From positions 1 through 64,000 of the forward strand of contig NZ_BCMQ01000013.1 in assembly GCF_001485415.1 (NCBI RefSeq): a DNA stretch of 64,000 nt, in the 5' to 3' direction. Made by a program: the position numbers and the translations under genes. The stretch is from Myroides odoratimimus. GTDB lineage: Bacteria > Bacteroidota > Bacteroidia > Flavobacteriales > Flavobacteriaceae. The number at the start of each line of letters is the position of its first letter. Positions within the stretch are counted from its first letter, which is position 1. Below, piece after piece: positions 53,337-63,000 of this stretch. A model generated the notes under the pieces. The model saw only the letters and a program-made list of their open reading frames with translations. It had not been told where the DNA came from and ran no database searches.

Positions 53337-53351
53337 GTTTTAGATTAATTA

Positions 53352-55841
53352 TTAGAAATAAATTCCGAAAGATCCTCTAATAGCAAACTTTCTAGCGTCA
53401 GGCATATCTAGGTAATTTCCTCTCCAACTTAAATCAAGTCTAAAGATTTTAAATATATTACCTACACCTATATAATATTCATAATACACATCACTAGGTG
53501 CCTTGTATTGTAGTCCTGATGCATTTAAATCTATGTTCTCTTGTGAAACCTTTCCGTATATTCCTCTAACTCCTACGATCTCACGTAAATTGAAATCTCT
53601 TAACCATGGAATACGTGAGAATAAACGACCTCCAAAATTGTGCTCTAAATGCAATGATGCATATTGATCAGTAACAAATTCGTAGTAGTTTAAGTTCGCA
53701 AACGTATTTTCGATATTAAACCACGACTGGTTACCAGGTACAACACTTAATAACCCTAGAGGTACTTCTCCGAATGTCTTCCCTGCTTCGAATGTAGGTG
53801 TCAATGTACCAAAGCCTCCTAACAATAAAGGTTTTCTAGCATAGAATTGAACTTTTTTATACTCGAAGTCACTATCTATTACACCTTTGAACCCTTGTGT
53901 ATACTTTAAGAACATACGTAGGTATTTTTTATCTACATCTGTTCTATCTACACCGTATCCTATTGTTTTTCGTTTAGGTGTATATTCGGCAGTTAGGTTA
54001 AACTCAGACTGTTTTGTTTCGTTAGCGATGATATTATTCTCTTTATCCTCGTAGTAGTCTAGGTTAAATAAGTCTGATGCCGCTCTTAGTGTTCTATAAT
54101 TAAACGAAGTACTAAACTTTAAGTTCTTGACAGGTTCTATTTCTAAACCTACTGTAGAAAGATTAATTTTAGTCAATTTCGTATTATCTCCACTCGCAAA
54201 TAAAGAGTTCGAAGCAAAACTTCTTCCCAATACATCATTTGTCTCTGTAAGACTTACACCTATTTGCTCTATATCTCTACGGTTTCCTCCGAATAAGATT
54301 AATCTACTATCGTTGTGCAATAGTACTTTAGCACTTACGCCATATTTAAACTGATTATCTTTAAATCCGTATGCACCATATCCTTCTAATCTCCATCTGT
54401 CATTCGGACCAAAGTAAGTTCTTCCACCAGCACGCAAACGCAACCCTTCAATATCGTTATATCCAAAAGTAGAAAAGATAGGTCCGTAGTCAAATTTATA
54501 CTTATCGATATTGTAGTAGTTACTCGCTATAGTAGATGATAGATCAAATAGGAACTTAAACTTAGGTACTGTTTTTAATGTATCTAGCATTTTATAGATT
54601 CCTAGTTCGTCTTTACTTAATGATTCAAAGCGATAACTTTTCCAGAAGTCTTCATCTCTTTTATAGATTCCTTCATCATATACATTCACATTCTTTTGAT
54701 AGAATTCATCAGGATGCTCTATATCAAATTTGTGATGTTTATAGATAGAAGTACGCTTACCATAGACCCCTTTAGACTTCTCTCTTTTAGAAAGGGCAAA
54801 GTCAGACATGAAGTGATCTTTAGTCAATAGGAATACAGAATCATTTAGAACATCGAATTCTTGCTCTATATAAATCTCTTTAACCCAGTTAATATTTGCA
54901 TCTCTACTCGCTTCCATATTAATTTTCTTGATTGCGAATGTAGAGTCGTTCACCCAGAAGTCTCCTTTGAATGTTAGTTCTCCTTTACGTCTAGGGTAGT
55001 ATACGATATTAAAACACCATTTATCATCTATATAAGCACTATCTGCTAGTACATAGTTATACACATTAATACCTGTACGAGATAGTGGACTGACGAAGTC
55101 TTTATCGAATATCTTGATATAATTGTTGTAGATATTATACTCAGCGTATAGGTCTTTAACGAATTCGATAATATGTTGATTCGTATCAAAACCTGAGTTT
55201 TTGTTTCCTAAGGTTTTTTCGATTTTCTTACCGTTTCTATTATCACCATATACCTGACCTATATTTTCATTGATAAAAATAGGTAGGTATGTCTTCCCTG
55301 TAATGCGGTTGGTGTCTACTTGTTCGAAGATGAACTCCATACCTCTGAATAGTTTTTTCTTCTGGTATGCGCTATCTATACTGTTTAAGTCAAACTCTAC
55401 TTTTTCGTATTTATCATACTCGTATTGAGAGAACATATATAAACCATTCTTGCGTTTACGCTCCCATATTTTACGTAGAATATCTAAGGCAGGGTTATTC
55501 TTCTTAGAAGTTTTACCAGCATAGATTTTAACTTCATCTAAGGTGTTGTCATCTTGTAGAACGACTTTTAGATCTAGATTTGTTTTTCCCTCTAACGGAA
55601 TTTCAAGTGTTTTATAACCCACGAAAGATACCACTAGGGTAGTATAGGTCTTGGTAGACTCTAAGTAGAACTTACCAGATTCATTAGCAATTACCCCATC
55701 AGTAGAGTTTTTAAAGTAAACGCTAGCAAATGGCACCTCTAAGTTGTTTTCGTCAATTATTTTCCCACTTACTTTGGTTTGTCCCCAACTAAATGCTGAA
55801 ACGAGTAGAAATAATAATAGAAACTTAACTTTATTTTTCAT
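53352..55841 (-). CDS. Outer-membrane DUF5686 protein with carboxypeptidase-regulatory-like domain
   Basis: 829 residues. Signal peptide MKNKVKFLLLFLLVSAFSWGQ, then a CarboxypepD_reg-like beta-sandwich (about 22-108; VSGKIIDENNLEVPFASVYFKNS ... LVVSFVGYKTLEI). The remaining part is the DUF5686 region, with a mixed segment (KIWERKRKNG) and a C-terminal beta-barrel-like part that ends in FAIRGSFGIYF. The layout recalls TonB-dependent relatives without a plug domain. Function unknown. Located right after pdhB on the same strand, but a terminator lies between them. Confidence 0.88.
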   Translation of the reverse strand: MKNKVKFLLLFLLVSAFSWGQTKVSGKIIDENNLEVPFASVYFKNSTDGVIANESGKFYLESTKTYTTLVVSFVGYKTLEIPLEGKTNLDLKVVLQDDNTLDEVKIYAGKTSKKNNPALDILRKIWERKRKNGLYMFSQYEYDKYEKVEFDLNSIDSAYQKKKLFRGMEFIFEQVDTNRITGKTYLPIFINENIGQVYGDNRNGKKIEKTLGNKNSGFDTNQHIIEFVKDLYAEYNIYNNYIKIFDKDFVSPLSRTGINVYNYVLADSAYIDDKWCFNIVYYPRRKGELTFKGDFWVNDSTFAIKKINMEASRDANINWVKEIYIEQEFDVLNDSVFLLTKDHFMSDFALSKREKSKGVYGKRTSIYKHHKFDIEHPDEFYQKNVNVYDEGIYKRDEDFWKSYRFESLSKDELGIYKMLDTLKTVPKFKFLFDLSSTIASNYYNIDKYKFDYGPIFSTFGYNDIEGLRLRAGGRTYFGPNDRWRLEGYGAYGFKDNQFKYGVSAKVLLHNDSRLILFGGNRRDIEQIGVSLTETNDVLGRSFASNSLFASGDNTKLTKINLSTVGLEIEPVKNLKFSTSFNYRTLRAASDLFNLDYYEDKENNIIANETKQSEFNLTAEYTPKRKTIGYGVDRTDVDKKYLRMFLKYTQGFKGVIDSDFEYKKVQFYARKPLLLGGFGTLTPTFEAGKTFGEVPLGLLSVVPGNQSWFNIENTFANLNYYEFVTDQYASLHLEHNFGGRLFSRIPWLRDFNLREIVGVRGIYGKVSQENIDLNASGLQYKAPSDVYYEYYIGVGNIFKIFRLDLSWRGNYLDMPDARKFAIRGSFGIYF

Positions 55842-55857
55842 AGTAAAGTAGTATTCA

Positions 55858-55893
55858 TAAAAAAAGACTCCATCTTAGCATAAGATGGAGTCT
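55858..55893 (-). terminator. pdhB terminator
   Basis: 13-bp stem AGACTCCATCTTA/TAAGATGGAGTCT (55865-55877, 55881-55893), loop GCA, T run on the minus strand. Confidence 0.92.
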
Positions 55894-55914
55894 ATCAAAT
55901 ATACGTTATTTTTT

Positions 55915-56892
55915 TTACTTGTAAAGTACTTTTTTTACAGCTTTCACTACATCGTTAGCGTTAGGTAGCCACTCTTGTAGTAATACTGGAGAATATGGTG
56001 CTGGTGTATCAGCAGTCGTGATTCTTTGGATAGGAGCGTCTAAATGATCGAATGCTTGCTCTTGTACCATATAAGTAATTTCAGAAGAAATACTTCCAAA
56101 TGGCCAAGCCTCCTCTAGAATTACTAGACGATTTGTTTTCTTTACAGATTTAAGAATAGCCTCTTGATCTAATGGACGTACAGTACGCAAGTCAATAATT
56201 TCACAAGAGATACCTTCTTGAGCTAGTTCATCAGCAGCTTTATAAGCTTCTTTGATGATTTTACCAAAAGAAACGATAGTTACATCAGTACCTTCTCTCT
56301 TAATATCAGCTACTCCTAATGGGATAGTGTATTCTCCTTCTGGCACTTCACCTTTATCACCATACATTTGCTCAGATTCCATGAAGATAACAGGGTCATT
56401 ATCACGGATAGCCGCTTTTAATAATCCTTTACAGTCATATACGTTAGATGGTACTACTACTTTTAATCCAGGTACATTAGCATACCAGTTTTCAAAAGCT
56501 TGTGAGTGAGTTGCACCTAATTGTCCTGCAGATGCAGTAGGTCCACGGAATACGATAGGAATATTAAATTGACCACCAGACATCTGACGCATCTTAGCAG
56601 CATTGTTTATAATTTGGTCGATTCCTACTAAAGAGAAGTTGAAAGTCATAAACTCAACGATAGGACGGTTACCATTCATTGCAGATCCAACTGCAATACC
56701 AGCAAATCCTAACTCTGCAATCGGAGCATCGATAACACGTTTTGGACCGAATTCGTCCAACATACCTTTAGAAGCTTTATAAGCACCGTTATATTCAGCT
56801 ACTTCTTCACCTATTAAATATATTGATTCGTCGCGACGCATTTCTTCGCTCATCGCTTCACACACGGCCTCTCTAAATTGAATCGTTCTCAT
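55915..56892 (-). CDS. pdhB: Pyruvate dehydrogenase E1 beta subunit
   Basis: 325 residues. Transketolase-like beta half of the E1 heterotetramer, which decarboxylates pyruvate with thiamine diphosphate. Catalytic Glu in YLIGEEVAEYNGAYKASKGMLDEFG (near 25-50); EFMTFNFSLVGIDQIINNAAKMR (near 79-101); HSQAFENWYANVPGLKVVVPS (near 127-147); ILEEAWPFGSISSEI (near 257-271). The alpha subunit and E2 are not adjacent, which differs from the usual pdhAB order. TATTTTTG (minus, 56926-56933) is a possible -7 box. Confidence 0.94.
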   Translation of the reverse strand: MRTIQFREAVCEAMSEEMRRDESIYLIGEEVAEYNGAYKASKGMLDEFGPKRVIDAPIAELGFAGIAVGSAMNGNRPIVEFMTFNFSLVGIDQIINNAAKMRQMSGGQFNIPIVFRGPTASAGQLGATHSQAFENWYANVPGLKVVVPSNVYDCKGLLKAAIRDNDPVIFMESEQMYGDKGEVPEGEYTIPLGVADIKREGTDVTIVSFGKIIKEAYKAADELAQEGISCEIIDLRTVRPLDQEAILKSVKKTNRLVILEEAWPFGSISSEITYMVQEQAFDHLDAPIQRITTADTPAPYSPVLLQEWLPNANDVVKAVKKVLYK

Positions 56893-57198
56893 AATTTTCT
56901 ATTTTGTGTAATTAATTTACGAAAGCAAAAATAGGAAAAAATATCTTTATCTTGAGTATCTGTTTTATTGTTTTATAGGTTTTAATCTTATGCGTCCTCT
57001 TTTATTATATTTTTTATAACCTACTTTATTTCTGATTTACAATTCTTTAATATTATACGCCTTTAGTTGAAGGTGTTGTAGTATTTTAGCTTTTATAGTT
57101 TATCGTTGTATCGTTGAGATTTCTTAACTCATGGTGTTACGCCATCTCTATGTGCCCAATCAAAAGAAACCCTCCTATAGAGATAGAAGGGTGAAGTG
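56893..57198. other. Gene-free stretch between pdhB and the GNAT gene
   Basis: AT-rich, with no supported reading frame. It contains the possible pdhB -7 box at 56926-56933 and a weak hairpin (CCCTCCTAT/ATAGAAGGG, one mismatch, about 57170-57192) that could end the GNAT transcript. Confidence 0.6.
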
Positions 57199-57744
57199 TT
57201 ATTGCTGTGATTGTAACCAATCTTCATATTTAAGTCTGGTGATTACTTCGATACGGTCGTCTTTAAAGTATTTGTCGTATCTGTTTTTTGATTTATAAGC
57301 GAATGTAAATCCACACTTAGATTGTGCACGTAGTGATTTTGTGTTTTCTTCGTAGAATCCACACCAGAGGTCTACCATCTTAAGGTCTACGAATGCGTGT
57401 TTGATTAATCGCTCAAGTGCCTCTGGGATATAGCCTTTGCCCCAGTGTGGTACACCTATCCAGTAGGCTACTTCTGCTTCGTTTTCAGAAATGTCAAAGT
57501 TGCTGTTTTTTCCGATTAATAAACCAATACATCCTATCGCTTCATTAGTGTCTTTTAGAGCTACGGCGTATATCTCTGGGTGTGCAAATTCGTTGTTGAT
57601 TACTGCTTTACTTTCTTCTACACTTTTATGGGCTGGCCAACCTGCTGCTGGACCTACTTGTTCGTCTTTTGCGTATAAGTATAAACTCTCTGCATCTGAC
57701 TCTTCCCAAGGGCGCAAAATCAATCTTTCTGTTTCTAGTCTCAT
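57199..57744 (-). CDS. GNAT-family acetyltransferase, RimJ/RimL type
   Basis: 181 residues from ATG 57744. Opening MRLETERLILRPWEESDAESLYLYAKDEQV is typical of the Acetyltransf_3/RimJ-RimL group; acetyl-CoA loop VPHWGKGYIPEALERLIKHAFVDLKM (near 103-128) and NTKSLRAQSKCGFTF. Acceptor unknown. A longer frame begins at TTG 57798, which lies in TACTTTTG (minus, 57796-57803), a likely -7 box, so it is rejected. Divergent from the AraC-type regulator; regulation of this gene by it is possible but not shown. Confidence 0.92.
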   Translation of the reverse strand: MRLETERLILRPWEESDAESLYLYAKDEQVGPAAGWPAHKSVEESKAVINNEFAHPEIYAVALKDTNEAIGCIGLLIGKNSNFDISENEAEVAYWIGVPHWGKGYIPEALERLIKHAFVDLKMVDLWCGFYEENTKSLRAQSKCGFTFAYKSKNRYDKYFKDDRIEVITRLKYEDWLQSQQ

Positions 57745-57906
57745 CTTCTTTTCATTTTTGTACTCTTGTTGAAAGTACTTGTTATTATTCTGATGCAAAA
57801 GTAGGGGTGTGCTTAGAATCTGGCTGTATGATTATTTTAGATAAAAATGTAATTTTAGAAATTATTTTTGTTTATTTGTATGGTGCTTTGATTTTATTCT
57901 GTATTT

Positions 57907-58743
57907 ATGAAAAGTGTTTTGATAGATTTAAAGGAGCGTATCACTCTTAGTTTTGGGGTGGATTATGGCATTTGTACGAAAGAGAATCAGTTTGATTATC
58001 CTGTAGCTACCCCTTATTTATCGTTCTTTTTTGTAGAAGCTGGAAGGGCACTCATCAGTGTTGATTTTAAAGAGTATATACTGAGTAAGGGTAACTTTAT
58101 TATCGTAGGAGAAGATAATATAGTCACCTTCAGAGAGATGTCAGAGGACTATAGGATGCATTGTTTTTTGATTCAGCGCGATTTCGCTAGTGAGATTGCT
58201 TATGTATTACCAAACGAATTGTTTAGTTACCTACATTATTTCCCAGTGCAATATTTTAGTGAAGAGAATATTAGGATTTATAATCACTGGCATTCTGTAT
58301 CTCTTTATATGATAGAGCACACTTCTATACACACTAAGCGAATGCTGTGTAACCAATTTCAGATTTTGTTTTTAAATTTATCAGAACAGGTTAACTATGA
58401 TGAGTTAATTATAGAGAAGCACTACAGTAGACAAGAGGAGCTATGCTGGAAGTTCTGGGATCTGATCACTCATCATGCTAAGCAGCATAGAGATGTCGCG
58501 TTCTATGCAGATACTTTATGTATTACACCTTATTATTTATCACAGATCACTCAGCAGTTCTTGAACTATAGCCCTAAAGAGCTTATTAATCGTCAAGTGG
58601 TATTAGAGATTAAAGATTACCTTCGCAATACGGATTTAAACATTAGCCAAATAGCTGAGCAGTTAAACTTTCAAGACCCTTCTTATATGGGGCGTTTCTT
58701 TAAGCGCGAGACAGGGGTAAATCCTCTGCAGTTTAGAAGATAG
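57907..58743 (+). CDS. AraC-family transcriptional regulator
   Basis: 278 residues. C-terminal double helix-turn-helix (about 185-278): VAFYADTLCITPYYLSQITQQF (first), then LNISQIAEQLNFQDPSYMGRFFKRETGVNPLQFRR (second, with the usual FFKRETG.NP..FR end). The N-terminal 170 residues form a cupin-like sensing part (SFFFVEAGRALISVDF, GNFIIVGEDNIVTF). Ligand unknown. It is divergent from the GNAT gene by about 160 bp, the usual setting for control of a neighbour. No operator repeat was recognised. Confidence 0.93.
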   Translation: MKSVLIDLKERITLSFGVDYGICTKENQFDYPVATPYLSFFFVEAGRALISVDFKEYILSKGNFIIVGEDNIVTFREMSEDYRMHCFLIQRDFASEIAYVLPNELFSYLHYFPVQYFSEENIRIYNHWHSVSLYMIEHTSIHTKRMLCNQFQILFLNLSEQVNYDELIIEKHYSRQEELCWKFWDLITHHAKQHRDVAFYADTLCITPYYLSQITQQFLNYSPKELINRQVVLEIKDYLRNTDLNISQIAEQLNFQDPSYMGRFFKRETGVNPLQFRR

Positions 58744-59652
58744 CTTTACTATTTTTTTGTTGGTGAAATATTAGTATCTGTGATTAAATAATCAGTAGCT
58801 ATCCTAGCTATGTACTATATATAGTTGTTCGAATTTCTCTACACTTTTTTTGTTCTTGTCCTTTTTTGGGACTAATAATGATGCTAGAAGCTGTCTTTTT
58901 ACATTGTTTTTTAGCCTAAATAGAGCTTTAATCCTTCTTTAAACGTTGTTTTAAGAAAAAAGTAGGTCTGCTTTTTTATTTTTATTTTATGATTTTTAAG
59001 GGTTAAGTGGTTGATTTTTAAGGTGCTGTTGTGTGTTGTCCTTTTTTTGTAGTTGGGTATTGAATAGCTTTCAAGCCAGTATATATAAGGCTTTGTGCTA
59101 TCTTCTTCAACAGTTCGTCAAGACTTCTCCATGATTGCTCTAGTTAAGACGTTGTTTGTTGAAGAAGTCTTGAAGAAGTGTTGTAGCGGTGTTGAAGAAG
59201 TAGAGAGAACTAGTAAATTACTTAAAAAGAAAAGAGTTTTGCTTAGATAGCTATTATAAGGAAGGTGATATTAGTACTAAAGACATAGATTAAAATCTGA
59301 ATTTGTCTGTGACGATAACGTAATTCTGTTCGGGGACTAAGAGTATAAGTGAGAGGATTAAAAGATTATTTAACCAAATTCGTGTTAATTCTTTTATTAA
59401 AAAAGTTGTTATTAAAAGAGAAATAATAGGATAAGGACAGGAGTACCCTTACCATAAATAGGAAAGAAAAAGTTTGTATTTCAATATAATTAAGGGGTGT
59501 GGAGCATTATAAAAGGGTAGAGGTAAAAGTTTGTTAATTAGAATCTATTTAAATAAGACTGATAATTTTATATGCACGCATAGTAAAATATCAAAAATAA
59601 ATTCTTATTTTCGTTCGGTAAGTAAATGTGAAACACAAAAAACGATATAAAA
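58744..59652. other. Gene-free stretch of 0.9 kb upstream of etfBA
   Basis: No frame with coding character on either strand. It holds the composite inverted repeat at 59102-59200. TATTTTCG at 59606-59613, 40 bases before etfB, resembles a -7 box with one change. Confidence 0.65.
59102..59200 (+). repeat. Composite inverted repeat before etfBA
   Basis: CTTCTTCAACA (59102-59112) is the reverse complement of TGTTGAAGAAG, which occurs twice (59157-59167 and 59190-59200). Inside, TCAAGACTTCT (59118-59128) pairs with AGAAGTCTTGA (59163-59173). Two alternative foldings are therefore possible. Confidence 0.85.
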
Positions 59653-60399
59653 ATGAAAATATTAGTTTGCATCAGTCATGTGCCTGATACTACTTCAAAA
59701 ATTAACTTCACGAATGGAGATACAACATTTGATACAAATGGAGTACAGTTTGTAATCAATCCTAATGACGAGTATTCTTTAACTAGAGCTATCTGGTTCA
59801 AAGAGAAACAAGGAGCTACAGTTACTGTAGTGAATGTAGGTGGACCTGATACTGAAGCTACGTTGCGTAAAGCATTAGCTATCGGAGCAGATGAGGCTAT
59901 CCGTGTGAATGCTAATCCTACTGACGGAATGTTCGTAGCAAAACAATTAGCAGAAGTAGTAAAAAATGGAGGTTTTGACTTAGTATTAGCTGGTAAGGAA
60001 TCTTTAGATTATAATGGTGGAATGGTACCAGGAATGCTAGCTGCATTCTTAGGATACGATTTCGTTAACTCATGTGAGGGGTTAGAAGTAGAAGGTACTT
60101 CTGTGAAAGCGATTCGTCAGATAGACGGTGGTAAAGAGACTATCTCTGGAAAATTGCCATTAGTAATCGGAGGACAAAAAGGTATCGTAGATGAAAAAGA
60201 CTTGCGCATTCCTAATATGCGTGGTATTATGTCAGCTAGAACAAAGGCTTTAGCTGTAGTAGAACCAGTAGGAGCAGAAGAAACTACTAAAGATGTGAAA
60301 TTCGAAAAACCAGCTCCAAAATCAGCTTGTAAAATGATTTCACCTGATAACTTAGATGAGTTAATCAACTTGTTACACAACGAGGCAAAAGTTATCTAA
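59653..60399 (+). CDS. etfB: Electron transfer flavoprotein beta subunit
   Basis: 248 residues. With EtfA it carries electrons from acyl-CoA and other dehydrogenases to the quinone pool; EtfB holds AMP. Motifs: ISHVPDTTSKI (near 7-17), NPNDEYSLTRAIWFKE, GPDTEATLRKALAIGADEAIRV (near 57-78) and ALAGKESLDYNGGMVPGMLAAFLG-like region (LVLAGKESLDYNGGMVPG, near 108-125). Followed by etfA after 36 bases. The usual beta-loop PNMRGIMSARTKAL is present. Confidence 0.96.
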   Translation: MKILVCISHVPDTTSKINFTNGDTTFDTNGVQFVINPNDEYSLTRAIWFKEKQGATVTVVNVGGPDTEATLRKALAIGADEAIRVNANPTDGMFVAKQLAEVVKNGGFDLVLAGKESLDYNGGMVPGMLAAFLGYDFVNSCEGLEVEGTSVKAIRQIDGGKETISGKLPLVIGGQKGIVDEKDLRIPNMRGIMSARTKALAVVEPVGAEETTKDVKFEKPAPKSACKMISPDNLDELINLLHNEAKVI

Positions 60400-60435
60400 T
60401 TTCATTTATTTGTAAACCTTTAAAAAAGAAGAATT

Positions 60436-61404
60436 ATGTCAGTTTTAATATATGCTGAATCAGCAGAAGGAAAATTTAAAAAAGTAGCATTAGAGTTAGC
60501 TTCTTATGCTAAAAAAGTAGCAGAGTCATTAGGAACAACTGTGACAGCTGTAACGATCAATGCTTCAGACGTAAGCGAATTAGGAAAATACGGTGTAGAT
60601 AAAGTATTAAAAGTATCTAACGATAAGTTAGCTAACTTTAATGCTAAAGCTTATGCAGATGTAATCAAACAAGCAGCTGCTAAAGAAGGAGCTAAAGTAG
60701 TAGTATTATCTTCTACAACAGACAGTTTATACGCTGCTCCTTATGTAGCAGTAGCTCTAAACGCTGGATATGCTTCTAACGTGGTAGCTTTGCCAGAGAG
60801 TACTTCTCCTTTCGTAGTGAAGAGAAACTCTTTCTCTACTAAAGCATTTACACATACAGAATTAACTACAGATGTAAAAGTATTAGCATTAGCTAAGAAC
60901 TCTTACGGACTAGTAGAGGCTTCTGGAGCTGCTGCAGCTGAGGATTTTGCACCATCGTTAAACGATGCTGACTTCAGCCTAAAAGTAGAAGGAGTAGAAA
61001 AAGTATCTGGAAAAGTAACTATCGCTGATGCTGATGTAGTAGTATCAGGAGGACGTGGATTAAAAGGACCAGAGAACTGGAAGATGATCGAAGACTTAGC
61101 AGAAGTATTAGGTGGAGCATTAGCTTGTTCTAAGCCTGTATCTGACTTAGGGTGGAGATCGCATGAAGAGCACGTAGGACAAACAGGTAAGCCTGTAGCT
61201 GCGAACTTATATATCGCTGTAGGTATCTCTGGAGCTATCCAACATATCGCAGGGGTGAACTCTTCTAAAGTAAAAGTAGCTATTAATACAGATGCGGAAG
61301 CACCATTCTTTAAAGTAGCTGACTATGGTATCGTAGGAGATGCATTCCAAGTAGTACCTCAATTAGTAGAGAAATTAAAAGAGTTTAAGGCTAAGAATGC
61401 ATAA
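60436..61404 (+). CDS. etfA: Electron transfer flavoprotein alpha subunit
   Basis: 322 residues. Holds the FAD of the heterodimer. N-terminal domain (about 1-190) with YAESAEGKFKKVALELASYAKKVAE; C-terminal FAD domain with VVSGGRGLKGPENWKMIEDLAEVLGGALACSKPVSDLGW (split over 207-245), QTGKPVAANLYIAVGISGAIQHIAGVNSSKVKVAINTDAEAPFFKVADYGIVGD (split over 252-305). All motifs intact. Ends the etfBA unit before the terminator at 61433. Confidence 0.97.
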   Translation: MSVLIYAESAEGKFKKVALELASYAKKVAESLGTTVTAVTINASDVSELGKYGVDKVLKVSNDKLANFNAKAYADVIKQAAAKEGAKVVVLSSTTDSLYAAPYVAVALNAGYASNVVALPESTSPFVVKRNSFSTKAFTHTELTTDVKVLALAKNSYGLVEASGAAAAEDFAPSLNDADFSLKVEGVEKVSGKVTIADADVVVSGGRGLKGPENWKMIEDLAEVLGGALACSKPVSDLGWRSHEEHVGQTGKPVAANLYIAVGISGAIQHIAGVNSSKVKVAINTDAEAPFFKVADYGIVGDAFQVVPQLVEKLKEFKAKNA

Positions 61405-61432
61405 GCATTTTATAAGCTTTTAAATATATAAG

Positions 61433-61480
61433 GCAACTAAGACGAAGAATATTTATATCTTTGTTTTAGTTGCTTTTTTT
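61433..61480 (+). terminator. etfBA terminator
   Basis: 16-bp stem with G-U pairs (GCAACTAAGACGAAGA against TCTTTGTTTTAGTTGC), loop of about 9, then seven T. Confidence 0.88.
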
Positions 61481-61495
61481 GTATAAAAAATAATT

Positions 61496-62128
61496 ATGAG
61501 TTTAATAAAATTAACGGTAAGTGGGATCTCTTATAGTCATACACAGAATGGTGCATATGCACTTATACTAGAAGAAGAGGTAGGAAGTAGAAAATTACCT
61601 ATCGTAATAGGAGCCTTTGAGGCTCAGTCTATTGCGATAGCGATAGAGGATGATATTAAACCACCTAGACCTCTGACTCATGATCTGTTTAAGACCTTAG
61701 CAGATCGATACAGTATCATAGTCAAAGAAGTTATTATTAACAGACTATTAGATGGAGTTTTTTATTCTAGCTTAGTTTGTGTAAGAGATGGTATAGAGGA
61801 GACGATAGATGCACGTACTTCAGATGCGATAGCATTAGCGATACGCTTTTATGCTCCTATTTATACTTATAAAGATATCTTAGATAGAGCTGGTATTATT
61901 CTTAATGCTGAGGAAGAACAAGAAGAAGAGGAGGTAGAAGAACAAAAGGTTCCTTATTCTGGAGAAGATATTGCTTCTCAAGTAGAGCAGTTTTTAGAAG
62001 AGGAGGCGAAGGCTAATGATTATTCTAGTTATACTAAATCTGATTTAGAAAAAATGCTAGATGATGCTCTTGTAAATGAAGATTACGAAAGAGCAGCCTT
62101 GCTAAGAGATGAATTAAATAAAAGATAA
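61496..62128 (+). CDS. Bifunctional nuclease (DUF151) with C-terminal UVR motif
   Basis: 210 residues. The DUF151/BFN domain fills about 1-135: VSGISYSHTQNGAYALILEEEVGSRKLPIVIGAFEAQSIAIAIE, then PRPLTHDLFKTL and DARTSDAIALAIRF. An acidic linker (EEEQEEEEVEEQ) follows, then a UvrB/UvrC-type helical motif SDLEKMLDDALVNEDYERAALLRDELNKR at about 180-208. Family members in plants degrade RNA and DNA; bacterial roles are unclear. The UVR end suggests contact with a Uvr/Clp-type protein. First gene after the etfBA terminator; thyA follows after 24 bases. Confidence 0.93.
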   Translation: MSLIKLTVSGISYSHTQNGAYALILEEEVGSRKLPIVIGAFEAQSIAIAIEDDIKPPRPLTHDLFKTLADRYSIIVKEVIINRLLDGVFYSSLVCVRDGIEETIDARTSDAIALAIRFYAPIYTYKDILDRAGIILNAEEEQEEEEVEEQKVPYSGEDIASQVEQFLEEEAKANDYSSYTKSDLEKMLDDALVNEDYERAALLRDELNKR

Positions 62129-62152
62129 TAAACCTATATAGACAACACAACA

Positions 62153-62977
62153 ATGAAACAATACTTAGACTTAGTACAGCAAGTACTAGATAACGGAACA
62201 CAAAAAGGAGATCGTACAGGGACAGGAACTAAGAGTATATTCGGTCATCAGATGCGATTTGATTTATCAGAAGGATTTCCTTTGGTTACAACTAAGAAAG
62301 TACATTTAAAGTCTATCGTATATGAGTTGTTGTGGTTCTTAAACGGAGATACGAATATTAAGTATCTTAGTGAGAATGGAGTGCGTATATGGGATGAGTG
62401 GGCTGATGAGAACGGTGATCTAGGACCTGTGTATGGATATCAATGGAGAAACTGGAATGGAGAAGGGATAGACCAGATAAAAGAGGTGATAGATACACTG
62501 AAGAACAACCCTAATAGTAGACGTATAATGGTGTCTGCATGGAATCCTAGTGTGATGCCTGATACTTCTGTTTCTTTTGCAGAGAATGTAGCTAATGGTA
62601 AGGCGGCATTACCTCCATGTCATTCATTCTTTCAGTTCTATGTAGCAGATGGTAAACTGTCATGTCAGTTATATCAGCGCAGTGCAGATGTATTCTTAGG
62701 GGTGCCTTTTAATATTGCTTCTTATGCTTTATTAACGATGATGGTCGCTCAGGTATGTGATCTAGAAGTAGGTGATTTTATCCATACATTCGGAGATGTA
62801 CATATCTATAATAACCATATCGAACAGGTAACGTTACAGTTAAGTAGAGAACCAAAACCGTTGCCTCGTATGGTGATAAACAAAGAGGTGAAAGATATAT
62901 TTAGTTTTAAATACGAAGATTTTACACTTGAGGGGTATGATCCTCATCCTGCTATAAAAGGACAGGTGTCTGTATAA
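62153..62977 (+). CDS. thyA: Thymidylate synthase
   Basis: 274 residues. Makes dTMP from dUMP with methylene-tetrahydrofolate, leaving dihydrofolate, which FolA two genes downstream can reduce. Catalytic Cys in [13 protein letters not shown] (near 160); [20 protein letters not shown] (near 178-197); dUMP-binding R in [13 protein letters not shown] (near 18-30). About ten residues longer than E. coli ThyA because of an insert around [18 protein letters not shown], which I recall in flavobacterial forms. All motifs intact. Confidence 0.98.
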   Translation: MKQYLDLVQQVLDNGTQKGDRTGTGTKSIFGHQMRFDLSEGFPLVTTKKVHLKSIVYELLWFLNGDTNIKYLSENGVRIWDEWADENGDLGPVYGYQWRNWNGEGIDQIKEVIDTLKNNPNSRRIMVSAWNPSVMPDTSVSFAENVANGKAALPPCHSFFQFYVADGKLSCQLYQRSADVFLGVPFNIASYALLTMMVAQVCDLEVGDFIHTFGDVHIYNNHIEQVTLQLSREPKPLPRMVINKEVKDIFSFKYEDFTLEGYDPHPAIKGQVSV

Positions 62978-63000
62978 ACAGAATAATAAAAATATAGCTT

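Noticed and set aside
57669..57950. 93-residue plus-strand frame at the start of the AraC gene
   Set aside because: Overlaps both the GNAT gene and the AraC start in another frame; no support.
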